Source of the DNA: Fodinibacter sp963730365
GTDB taxonomy: Bacteria > Actinomycetota > Actinomycetes > Actinomycetales > Dermatophilaceae
Reading direction: 5' to 3'
NCBI GenBank assembly: GCA_963730365.1
Contig: CAVSRM010000006.1
Span: forward strand, 1 to 64,000
Length of the DNA stretch: 64,000 bases
The notes below the pieces were generated by a model that did not search any database, was not told where the DNA came from, and worked only from the letters and a program-made list of their open reading frames with translations. Both the position numbers and the translations under genes were made by a program. Below, one piece after another: positions 51,580 to 59,342 of this stretch. The first letter of the stretch is position 1. Every line of letters starts with the position of its first letter.

Positions 51580-52509
51580 GTGGACGACGACGTGCTGGTG
51601 CGTGCCCGGGGCCTGACCAAGACCTTCGGCGGCTTCACCGCGGTCGACGGGATCGACGTCGGCGTCCGGCGGGGTGAGGCCTTCGGCTTCCTGGGGCCCA
51701 ACGGGGCCGGCAAGTCATCGACGATGCGGATGATCGGCTGTGTCTCCCCGATCACCGGCGGCGAGCTGGAGATCCTCGGGATGGATCCCGCCACCCAGGG
51801 CCCGGCCATCCGGGCCCGGCTCGGCGTCTGCCCCCAGAAGGACATCCTCGACGAGGACCTGTCGGTCGAGGAGAACCTCTGGGTCTACGGCCGGTTCTTC
51901 GGGATGAGCCGGGCCGAGGTGCGCTCGCGCGCCGACGAGCTCCTCGCCTTCGCCCAGCTCACCGAGCGGCGCCACGACCGGGTGGAGCCGCTCTCCGGCG
52001 GGATGAAGCGGCGCCTCACCATCGCCCGGTCGCTGATGAACGACCCCGAGGTGCTCCTGCTCGACGAGCCGACCACCGGCCTGGACCCGCAGGCGCGGCA
52101 CGTGCTCTGGGACCGCCTGTTCCGACTCAAGCGCGAGGGCGTGACACTCATCGTCACGACGCACTACATGGACGAGGCCGAGCAGCTCTGCGACCGGCTC
52201 GTCGTCATGGACCACGGTCGGATCGTCGCCGAGGGCAGCCCTCGGGCGCTCATCACCGAGCATGCGACCCGGGAGGTCCTCGAGCTGCGCTTCGGCCCCG
52301 ACGAGCAGGAGCAGCACCTCGATGCCGTCGAGGGCGTGGGCCAGCGCCTCGAGGTCCTCCCCGACCGGCTGCTGGTCTATGCGCACGACGGGGACTCCGC
52401 GCTCGCCGAGGTCCATGCCCGCGGGGTGCAGCCGCTGTCCTCCCTCGTGCGGCGCTCCACGCTCGAGGACGTCTTCCTCCACCTCACCGGCCGCACCCTG
52501 GTCGACTGA
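51580..52509 (+). CDS. ABC transporter ATP-binding protein (DrrA/NodI type)
   Basis: This protein has about 309 residues with Walker A GPNGAGKSS (near 38-46), LSGGMKRRLTI (signature) and LLLDEPTTGLDP (Walker B). A C-terminal extension ending LSSLVRRSTLEDVFLHLTG is typical of DrrA-like exporters of drugs or glycolipids. It powers the two permeases that follow with overlapping starts (TGATG, then GTGA). The GTG at 51580 fits the damage-type promoter. The substrate is unknown. Confidence 0.85.
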   Translation: MDDDVLVRARGLTKTFGGFTAVDGIDVGVRRGEAFGFLGPNGAGKSSTMRMIGCVSPITGGELEILGMDPATQGPAIRARLGVCPQKDILDEDLSVEENLWVYGRFFGMSRAEVRSRADELLAFAQLTERRHDRVEPLSGGMKRRLTIARSLMNDPEVLLLDEPTTGLDPQARHVLWDRLFRLKREGVTLIVTTHYMDEAEQLCDRLVVMDHGRIVAEGSPRALITEHATREVLELRFGPDEQEQHLDAVEGVGQRLEVLPDRLLVYAHDGDSALAEVHARGVQPLSSLVRRSTLEDVFLHLTGRTLVD

Positions 52510-53357
52510 TGTCGGCATCCACGAGAGCCACCTCCGAGGCGACCGGCAGCGGGCGCCTGGGCACCGGCCCACGGCGCCCGATGTCCGGCACCGAGCGGCT
52601 GGGGGCGGTCATCGGGCACCACCTGCTCGTCTACCGCCGCACGTGGAAGGGGTCGATCATCGGCCGCTTCCTCTCCCCGCTGTTCTTCCTCCTCGCGATG
52701 GGTCTGGGGCTCGGCTCGCTCGTCGACGAGAGCTCCGGCGGCGTCGACGGCGTCTCCTACCTCCAGTTCGTCGTGCCGGGGATCATCGCCATGCAGGCGA
52801 TGTTCCTGGCCTTCAACGAGTCGACGTACGCCGTCATGGCCTACATCAGGTGGAACCAGATGTATGCCGCGATGCTCGCCACCCCGTTGCGGGTGGTCGA
52901 GGTGCTCGGCGGGCACCTCGCGGTCGTCGGTCTGCACCTCCTCGTCGCCACGACGATCTTCGTGGGTGTGAGCGCCCTCTTCGGCGCCCTCGTGTCGTGG
53001 TGGGCGCTGGCCGCCATCCCCGTCGGGGTGCTCACCGGGCTGGCGTTCGCGGCGCCGCTGTTCGCGTTCTCGGCACACATCGAGACGGACAGCGCGTTCG
53101 GCATCCTGTTCCGCTTCCTCATCACCCCCCTCATGCTCTTCTCCGGCACGTTCTTCCCGATCGACCAGCTGCCCGGGTGGATGGAACCGCTCGCCTGGGT
53201 CACCCCCCTGTGGCACGGTGTCGCGCTCTGCCGCACGGCGACCCTGGGGCTCACCCCTGACGCTGCGAGCCTCGGGCACGTGGCCGTGCTCACGGCATAC
53301 CTGCTCGTCGGCTGGGTGCTCGCCCGGAGGACGTTCTCGGCGAGGCTGACCTCGTGA
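52509..53357 (+). CDS. ABC-2 type permease subunit
   Basis: This 282-residue membrane protein has six hydrophobic segments, including FLSPLFFLLAMGLGLGSL, VPGIIAMQAMFLAFNES, and ITPLMLFSGTFFPIDQLPGW, the ABC-2 signature region near residue 210. It is the first of two permeases that pair with the preceding ATPase, in the manner of DrrB or NodJ. The ATG overlaps the ATPase stop and its stop overlaps the next GTG. Confidence 0.85.
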   Translation: MSASTRATSEATGSGRLGTGPRRPMSGTERLGAVIGHHLLVYRRTWKGSIIGRFLSPLFFLLAMGLGLGSLVDESSGGVDGVSYLQFVVPGIIAMQAMFLAFNESTYAVMAYIRWNQMYAAMLATPLRVVEVLGGHLAVVGLHLLVATTIFVGVSALFGALVSWWALAAIPVGVLTGLAFAAPLFAFSAHIETDSAFGILFRFLITPLMLFSGTFFPIDQLPGWMEPLAWVTPLWHGVALCRTATLGLTPDAASLGHVAVLTAYLLVGWVLARRTFSARLTS

Positions 53358-54172
53358 CCGCACTCGACGTCGCGGGCCGGGTGACCCGGGCGCTCCCCCT
53401 GCCGGCGGGAGTGGGGCGGGCCCGGTTCGTCGTGGGCCGCAACGCCACGGCCTTCCGGCGGCAGTGGGTGCTGCTCCTCAGTGGCTTCCTCGAGCCGGTG
53501 TTCTACCTGTTCTCGATCGGGGTGGGGATCGGGGCCCTGGTGGGGGACGTGACCACCGACGACGGCAACACCGTGCCCTACGCGGTATTCGTCGCACCGG
53601 CCCTGCTCGCCACGTCCGCGATGAACGGTGCCATTGCCGACAGCACCTTCAACGTCTTCTTCAAGCTGCGGTACGCCAAGCTCTACGACGCGATGCTCGC
53701 CACACCCCTCGGTCCGCGCGACATCGCCGTGGGGGAGATCGGGTGGGCCCTCCTGCGAGGGGCGCTGTACTCCGCGCTGTTCCTCCTCGTTGCCCTGGCC
53801 GGGGGGCTCGTCGCCTCCTGGTGGGCGGTGCTCGCCCTGCCGGCCGCCGTGCTCATCGGCCTCGCCTTCGGGGCGGTCGGCATGTTCGCGACCACCTACA
53901 TGAGCAGCTGGCAGCACTTCGACTTCATCACCCTCGCGATCCAGCCGATGTTCCTCTTCTCGGCGACCTTCTTCCCGCTGTCGACCTACCCCGAGGTCCT
54001 CCAGTGGCTGGTGCGCGCGACACCGCTCTACCACGGTGTCGCGCTCGAGCGCGGGCTCATGCTCGGCGAGGTGGGGTGGGGCCTGCTCTGGCACGTGGCG
54101 TACCTGTCCGTCCTCGGCGTGCTCGGGGTCGTGGGCGTGGCCCGACGCATCGACACCCTGCTGCTCAGGTGA
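53354..54172 (+). CDS. ABC-2 type permease subunit
   Basis: This 272-residue membrane protein is related to the previous gene: LLLSGFLEPVFYLFSIGVGIGALVG, FVAPALLATSAMNGAI, and IQPMFLFSATFFPLSTYPEVLQWL. It probably forms a heterodimeric channel with the other permease. The stop is followed by about 235 bases of recA regulatory DNA. Confidence 0.85.
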   Translation: MTALDVAGRVTRALPLPAGVGRARFVVGRNATAFRRQWVLLLSGFLEPVFYLFSIGVGIGALVGDVTTDDGNTVPYAVFVAPALLATSAMNGAIADSTFNVFFKLRYAKLYDAMLATPLGPRDIAVGEIGWALLRGALYSALFLLVALAGGLVASWWAVLALPAAVLIGLAFGAVGMFATTYMSSWQHFDFITLAIQPMFLFSATFFPLSTYPEVLQWLVRATPLYHGVALERGLMLGEVGWGLLWHVAYLSVLGVLGVVGVARRIDTLLLR

Positions 54173-54214
54173 GATCCCTGCTGGGTGCGGCGTGTCGGTG
54201 GTTGATTCCCGGCG

Positions 54215-54230
54215 TCGAACACGTGTTCGG
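54215..54230. promoter_or_regulatory. LexA (SOS) box upstream of recA
   Basis: TCGAACACGTGTTCGG is a near-perfect palindrome that matches the actinobacterial LexA box (TCGAAC-N4-GTTCGA) at all but one position. TATGGT follows at 54232-54237 as a possible -10 of the LexA-controlled recA promoter. Confidence 0.85.
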
Positions 54231-54297
54231 CTATGGTCGTCCACAGGTGGCGCTCCCGGCAGCACCCGTCCACAGGCTCGACGGCGGCCCGTGACAG

Positions 54298-54320
54298 CTG
54301 TCGGTGCCGCCGCCTAGCGT
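54298..54320 (+). promoter_or_regulatory. RecA-NDp promoter of recA
   Basis: CTGTCGGTGCC, a 6-nt spacer and TAGCGT match the LexA-independent recA promoter known from mycobacteria, which PafBC activates after DNA damage. The leader to the ATG is about 80 nt. recA thus has two damage-inducible inputs. Confidence 0.75.
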
Positions 54321-54406
54321 CTGACCAGACCACGCGAGAAGTCCGACCGCGCGGGTTGGTCGCCGGTGGGCGCGCTCGCTGCACGAAGAGGAAGAACAGG
54401 TGTGAC

Positions 54407-55492
54407 ATGGCTGGTAGTGCTCGCGGAAGCGTGATGCCCAACCCGGTGGCCGCGGCCAACGGCGGGGAGAAGGACAAGGCCCTCTCCTCGGTGATGGCCC
54501 AGATCGAGAAGCAGCACGGCAAGGGTGCCGTCATGCGCCTCGGCGACGACGTGCGGCCCCCCATCGAGGTCATCCCGACCGGCTCGATCGCCCTCGACGT
54601 GGCCCTCGGCATCGGCGGACTACCGCGTGGCCGGGTCGTCGAGATCTACGGCCCGGAGAGCTCGGGCAAGACGACCGTCGCCCTGCACGCCGTGGCCAAC
54701 GCGCAGAAGGCAGGCGGCATCGCGGCGTTCATCGACGCGGAGCACGCGCTCGACCCCGAGTACGCCAAGGCACTCGGCGTCGACACCGACGCGTTGCTCG
54801 TCTCCCAGCCCGACACGGGGGAGCAGGCGCTCGAGATCGCCGACATGCTCATCCGGTCCGGCGCCCTCGACATCATCGTCATCGACTCGGTAGCCGCCCT
54901 GGTGCCGCGCGCGGAGATCGAGGGCGAGATGGGCGACAGCCACGTCGGCCTCCAGGCCCGGCTCATGTCGCAGGCGCTGCGAAAGATCACCGGCGCGCTC
55001 AACACGACGGGCACGACGGCGATCTTCATCAACCAGCTGCGCGAGAAGATCGGCGTGATGTTCGGCTCACCCGAGACGACGACGGGTGGCAAGGCGCTGA
55101 AGTTCTACGCCTCGGTGCGCCTCGACGTGCGCCGCATCGAGACCCTCAAGGACGGCACCGACCCGGTCGGCAACCGCACCCGGTGCAAGGTCGTCAAGAA
55201 CAAGGTCTCCCCGCCGTTCAAGCAGGCCGAGTTCGACATCCTCTACGGTCAGGGCATCTCTCGCGAGGGCGGCCTCATCGACATGGGGGTCGACCAGGGC
55301 TTCGTGCGCAAGGCCGGCGCCTGGTACACCTACGACGGCGACCAGCTCGGGCAGGGCAAGGAGAACGCCCGCACGTTCCTCAAGGACAACCCGGACCTCG
55401 CCGACGAGATCGAGAAGAAGATCAAGGAGAAGCTCGGCATCGGCCCGCGGCTCGACGCTCCGGCCGTCCCCGAGGTCCCGGTCGACTTCTGA
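54407..55492 (+). CDS. recA: Recombinase RecA
   Basis: This 361-residue RecA has the Walker A loop GPESSGKTT (residues 82-90), FIDAEHALDPEYA, LIRSGALDIIVIDSVAAL (Walker B), the DNA-binding loops GDSHVGLQARLMSQALRK and GSPETTTGGKALKFYAS, and a C-terminal regulatory tail. It drives strand exchange and LexA self-cleavage. The start ATG at 54407 is weakly supported by GAAGAACAGG. There is a LexA box and a RecA-NDp element upstream and recX downstream. No intein is present. Confidence 0.97.
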   Translation: MAGSARGSVMPNPVAAANGGEKDKALSSVMAQIEKQHGKGAVMRLGDDVRPPIEVIPTGSIALDVALGIGGLPRGRVVEIYGPESSGKTTVALHAVANAQKAGGIAAFIDAEHALDPEYAKALGVDTDALLVSQPDTGEQALEIADMLIRSGALDIIVIDSVAALVPRAEIEGEMGDSHVGLQARLMSQALRKITGALNTTGTTAIFINQLREKIGVMFGSPETTTGGKALKFYASVRLDVRRIETLKDGTDPVGNRTRCKVVKNKVSPPFKQAEFDILYGQGISREGGLIDMGVDQGFVRKAGAWYTYDGDQLGQGKENARTFLKDNPDLADEIEKKIKEKLGIGPRLDAPAVPEVPVDF

Positions 55493-55509
55493 TCGACCCC
55501 TCCTCCGGT

Positions 55510-56094
55510 ATGCCGTTCGCGGACTCCACGACCCCGCCGCCCAGCTGGGCGGCGGGGTCGTCGGCGACTCCTCCCGACCCGGAGGGTGACCCGCGCACCC
55601 GAGGGAACGAGCCGGACGCCCACGACTGGGCCCGCCAGATCGTGCTCCGCCAGCTCACCAGCGCACCGAAGAGCCGTGCCCAGCTCGAGACCGCGCTGCG
55701 CCGGAAGAACTGCCCGGACGAGGTGGCGGCGGCCGTCCTGGACCGGATGGAGGAGGTCGGTCTCGTCGACGACACGGCCTACGCCGGAATGCTCGTGAGG
55801 TCTCAGCAGGCCGGCCGCGGCCTGGCCCGACGAGCGCTGGCCCAGGAGCTGCGCCGCAAGGGCGTCGACGACGAGACCGCCGAGGCAGCCCTCGACGCGG
55901 TCGACCCGGCCGCCGAGGAGGACCGCGCCCGGGAGCTCGTCGCGAAGCGGCTGCGGTCGATGTCAGGGCTCGACCCGGTGGTCCAGACGCGGCGCCTGGC
56001 GGGAATGCTCGCCCGCAAGGGCTACGGCTCGGAGGTCGCCATGCGGGTCGTGCGTGATGCGGTCCGTGACGCGCCGGAGCACCAGCGCGACTGA
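55510..56094 (+). CDS. recX: Regulatory protein RecX
   Basis: This protein of about 194 residues has RecX repeats: IVLRQLTSAPKSRAQLETAL, VGLVDDTAYAGMLV, GRGLARRALAQELRRKGV and LARKGYGSEVAMRVVRDAV. It binds RecA filaments and limits their activity. The ATG at 55510 lies 17 bases after recA. The first 45 residues are low in complexity and contain a long palindrome in DNA, so a later start is possible. It is co-transcribed with recA by read-through. Confidence 0.85.
   Translation: MPFADSTTPPPSWAAGSSATPPDPEGDPRTRGNEPDAHDWARQIVLRQLTSAPKSRAQLETALRRKNCPDEVAAAVLDRMEEVGLVDDTAYAGMLVRSQQAGRGLARRALAQELRRKGVDDETAEAALDAVDPAAEEDRARELVAKRLRSMSGLDPVVQTRRLAGMLARKGYGSEVAMRVVRDAVRDAPEHQRD
55529..55560. terminator. 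32-bp perfect palindrome inside the 5' end of recX
   Basis: A 16-base arm, CGACCCCGCCGCCCAG, is followed by its exact complement. It begins 19 bases after the recX ATG and 37 bases after the recA stop. A hairpin of this strength could stop most recA transcripts and let only some reach recX. Confidence 0.65.
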
Positions 56095-56122
56095 GCTCTC
56101 GCCCTGTGCCGAGCCGAGGGCG

Positions 56123-56533
56123 TCAGATCGAGTGGAGCGGTCGGTCGATCGCGGGGATCGCCTCACTCGGCACGATCCGCTTGCCGTACGGCACCAGGGA
56201 GATCGGGATCATCTTGAGGTTGGCGATGGCGAGCGGGATGCCGATGATCGTCAGCGCCTGGGCCACCGCCGTGATGACATGAGCGAGTGCGAGCCACCAT
56301 CCCGCGAAGATGATCCACACGACGTTCAGCAGCACTGATCCGACCCCGGCGCCCTCCTTGGGGATGACGGCGCGGCCGAAGGGCCACAGCGCGTAGTTCG
56401 CCATCCGGAAGGACGCGACTCCGAGGGGGATCGTGATGATGAGGATGCAGAAGACCACGCCGGCCAGCACGTAGCCCAGAGCCAGCCAGATGCCGCCGAA
56501 GACGAGCCAGATGATGTTGAGCAGGGTGCGCAC
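56123..56533 (-). CDS. YccF-domain membrane protein
   Basis: This protein has about 136 residues in two similar halves. Each has the YccF pattern: LLNIIWLVFGGIWLALGYVL with IPLGVASFRMANYALWPFG, and LLNVVWIIFAGWWLALAHVI with IPLAIANLKMIPISLVPYG. It has four membrane segments. The family is of unknown function. The GTG at 56533 is preceded by AGAGGACACCACC. It is convergent with recX. Confidence 0.8.
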   Translation of the reverse strand: MRTLLNIIWLVFGGIWLALGYVLAGVVFCILIITIPLGVASFRMANYALWPFGRAVIPKEGAGVGSVLLNVVWIIFAGWWLALAHVITAVAQALTIIGIPLAIANLKMIPISLVPYGKRIVPSEAIPAIDRPLHSI

Positions 56534-56796
56534 GGTGGTGTCCTCTCGCGGTGCGGGTTCTGGGTCAAGCCTGTCATGCAGCGTCCCGACGGATGCCGTC
56601 GGCCCCGGGGGTCGGGCCGGGTCGGCGAGGGCCTGCCGCGGTCGCCTCCGGTCTCGGTGAGTCCCACGACTTCTTCGCGGTGCCCTGCGGCGCGGGGGGC
56701 CCGGGGGGCAGGGCACCCGGGCCGGTGCCGACGCACCCGGAGTCCCCCGAAACACCGGGGACACGCCGTGGTGATGACAGGTTCACCTGAAGCATC

Positions 56797-56802
56797 TAGG
56801 TT
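56797..56802 (+). promoter_or_regulatory. -10 hexamer TAGGTT of the ATP-grasp operon
   Basis: TAGGTT lies 6 nt before the ATG at 56809 and ATGACA at 56774-56779 is a possible -35 at 17-nt spacing. The promoter drives three overlapping genes. The 276-base gap upstream to the YccF gene otherwise holds only GC-rich sequence. Confidence 0.5.
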
Positions 56803-56808
56803 CGAACG

Positions 56809-58428
56809 ATGAGTGAGCCGACGACACCGGAGTCACCGGGCAGCCTGTTCGAGGGATACCGGCTCGGCCAGGCCTGGGACGAGATGATCTCCGAGGACGC
56901 CACGCCGCGCACGCCGTACAAGGCGGTGTTCCACACCCTCAATGCCATGACGGGCACGTCGCTGCGTGAGCGCGCGGACATCCTCGCCAGGTCCTACCTC
57001 GACCAGGGGGTGACCTTCGACTACGCCGGGGAGGAGCGCCCGTTTCCGCTCGATGCGGTGCCCCGGGTGCTCTCGGCCCACGAGTGGCAGATCATCGAGT
57101 CCGGCGTGGTCCAGCGGGTCACCGCCCTGGAGGCCTTCCTCGACGACATCTACTCACGCGAGGGAGAGATACCCAGGGCGGTTCACGAGGGGATCATCCC
57201 CTGGCGCCTCATCGCCAGCTCGAAGCACTACCACCGGGCCGTCATGGGCATCCGGCCGGCCGGCGGGGTCCGGGTCCACGTCTCCGGCGTCGACCTGATC
57301 CGTGACGTCGACGGCACCTTCCGGGTGCTGGAGGACAACGTCCGCGTCCCGTCGGGCGTCAGCTACGTCATCGCCAACCGTCGCGCGATGGCCAACGTGT
57401 TCCCCGAGGCGTTCGCGACCATGCGGATCCGACCGGTGAACGACTACCCCCGGATGCTGCTCTCCGCTCTTCGTGCTGCGGCGCCGGACGGCGCCAGTGA
57501 CCCGACCGTGGTCGTGCTCACCCCGGGAGTCTTCAACTCCGCGTACTTCGAGCACGCGCTGCTGGCCCGGATGATGGGGGTCGAGCTCGTCGAGGGTCGC
57601 GACCTGGTCTGCGTGGGGGGCCAGGTCAGGATGCGGACGACCACCGGCGACAAGCCCGTCGACGTCATCTACCGCCGCGTCGACGACGACTTCATCGACC
57701 CCGTGCACTTCCACGGCGACTCCGTCCTCGGCGTCGCCGGTCTGGTCTCCGCGATGCGCACGGGCAGGGTGACCGTCGCCAACGCCGTCGGCAACGGCGT
57801 CGCCGATGACAAGCTCATCTACTCCTACCTCCCCGCCCTCATCCGGTTCTACCTCGACGAGGACCCGGTGCTGCCCAACGTCGACACGTTCCGGTGCGAC
57901 GAGGCCGACGCGCTCGACCACGTGCTGTCCCACCTCGACGAGATGGTCGTCAAGCCGGTCGACGGATCGGGGGGCAAGGGGCTCGTCGTGGGCCCGAAGG
58001 CGGACGGGGAGACGCTCGACCGCCTTCGCACCGCGCTGCTCGATGACCCTCGGGGCTGGATCGCCCAGCCGGTCGTCCAGCTCTCGACCGTGCCCACCTT
58101 CATCGACGGGGGGCTCGCTCCTCGCCACGTCGACCTGAGGCCCTTCGCCGTCAACGACGGTGAGCAGGTGCGGGTCCTGCCGGGTGGGCTGACCCGGGTC
58201 GCCCTCCCCGAGGGCGAGCTGGTCGTGAACTCGAGCCAGGGGGGCGGGTCCAAGGACACCTGGGTGTTGTCCGACCGCCGAGCGAGCGTGCGTGCGGCGA
58301 CCGACCCGTCGGACGACCGCGAGGTCGTGGTCATGAGCGCGCCCACCGCGTCCTACGAGGACAGCATGCGCGACCAGCAGGAGCAGCAACAACAGAGCCG
58401 CCCCCGGCGTGGGGAGGCGTCGTGCTGA
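56809..58428 (+). CDS. Circularly permuted ATP-grasp protein
   Basis: This 539-residue protein matches the DUF404/DUF407 circularly permuted ATP-grasp type: FEGYRLGQAWDEMISED, VFHTLNAMTG, FLDDIYSREGEIPRAVHEG, LEDNVRVPSGVSYVIANR and the ATP-binding part MVVKPVDGSGGKGLVVGP. ATP-grasp enzymes join a carboxylate to an amine; the substrate here is unknown. The start at 56809 is fixed by TAGGTT at 6 nt. The alpha-E gene overlaps its stop by 7 bases. The C-terminus is Gln-rich (QEQQQQSR). Confidence 0.88.
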   Translation: MSEPTTPESPGSLFEGYRLGQAWDEMISEDATPRTPYKAVFHTLNAMTGTSLRERADILARSYLDQGVTFDYAGEERPFPLDAVPRVLSAHEWQIIESGVVQRVTALEAFLDDIYSREGEIPRAVHEGIIPWRLIASSKHYHRAVMGIRPAGGVRVHVSGVDLIRDVDGTFRVLEDNVRVPSGVSYVIANRRAMANVFPEAFATMRIRPVNDYPRMLLSALRAAAPDGASDPTVVVLTPGVFNSAYFEHALLARMMGVELVEGRDLVCVGGQVRMRTTTGDKPVDVIYRRVDDDFIDPVHFHGDSVLGVAGLVSAMRTGRVTVANAVGNGVADDKLIYSYLPALIRFYLDEDPVLPNVDTFRCDEADALDHVLSHLDEMVVKPVDGSGGKGLVVGPKADGETLDRLRTALLDDPRGWIAQPVVQLSTVPTFIDGGLAPRHVDLRPFAVNDGEQVRVLPGGLTRVALPEGELVVNSSQGGGSKDTWVLSDRRASVRAATDPSDDREVVVMSAPTASYEDSMRDQQEQQQQSRPRRGEASC

Positions 58429-59342
58429 GCCGCATCGCCGAGTCCCTGTTCTGGATCGGCCGGTACACCGAACGCGCTGACGGGACCGCCCGCATCGTCG
58501 ACGTGCTGCGCCTTCAGCTGCTCGAGGAACCCGGCGCCGACGAGGCCGAGATCTCGCGGACCGTCATGTCCGTGATCATGGGGATGCCGCTGGACGGCGA
58601 GGTCGGCTTCCGTGACGTGGGGAGGGCGCTGGTCTTCGAGCGCGCCAACCCCAGCTCGATCACCGGCGCCTGGTTCGCGGCCCGGGAGAACGCCCGTCGG
58701 GCCCGGGAGACGCTCCCGACGGAGCTCTTCGAGGACATCAACATGACGTGGCACCGCTGGAACCGCTTCGGGCGCGACACCGTGACCGAGAGCCACCTCT
58801 CCTGGGTGCGTGAGCGGGCGGCCCTCGTGGCGGGGGTCGCCGACTCCACGATGTCCCACGACGAGGCCTGGGACTTCCTCGTGCTGGGCCGCAGCCTCGA
58901 ACGTGCCGATATGACCGCTCGGCTGGTGGCCACCGGTGGCCTCCCGCGTGGCGGCGCACCCTGGCCGGTGGTGTTGGCCAGCTGCGGGGCCCAACAGGCC
59001 TTCATGCGCAGCCAGCGGGGCCTGTTCAGCGATGAGCGCGCCGCGGCGTTCCTCGTGCTGGACCGGGAGTATCCCCGCTCGGTGATCTTCGCGCTCACCG
59101 AGGCCGAACGGCGACTGGCGGCACTCTCACCGAAGGAGGAACGGATCGGTGTCGCCGACGAGGCGCGCCGCCAGCTCGGCAGGATCCGCACCTCCCTGGA
59201 GTACCGCGCGACCTCCGACGTCATCGCCGACCTGCCCGCCCAGATGCTGCGGGTGCAGTCAGCCGTCACCACGGCATCCCAAGCCATCGCCACTCGATAC
59301 TTCCAGGCCGGGCCGCCTCCGACCTGGACCAAGGGGGTATGA
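58422..59342 (+). CDS. Alpha-E domain protein
   Basis: This 306-residue, mainly helical protein has LSRIAESLFWIGRYTERADGTARIVDV, the start of the alpha-E (DUF403) family, and ENARRARETLPTELFEDINMTWH, then FLVLGRSLERADMTARLV. Its role is unknown, but it always accompanies the ATP-grasp and transglutaminase genes. Its GTG overlaps the preceding stop and its own stop overlaps the next start. Confidence 0.88.
   Translation: MLSRIAESLFWIGRYTERADGTARIVDVLRLQLLEEPGADEAEISRTVMSVIMGMPLDGEVGFRDVGRALVFERANPSSITGAWFAARENARRARETLPTELFEDINMTWHRWNRFGRDTVTESHLSWVRERAALVAGVADSTMSHDEAWDFLVLGRSLERADMTARLVATGGLPRGGAPWPVVLASCGAQQAFMRSQRGLFSDERAAAFLVLDREYPRSVIFALTEAERRLAALSPKEERIGVADEARRQLGRIRTSLEYRATSDVIADLPAQMLRVQSAVTTASQAIATRYFQAGPPPTWTKGV

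Noticed and set aside
54298..54406. Riboswitch in the recA leader
   Set aside because: The leader is about 80 nt with no conserved riboswitch structure; the promoter elements explain it.
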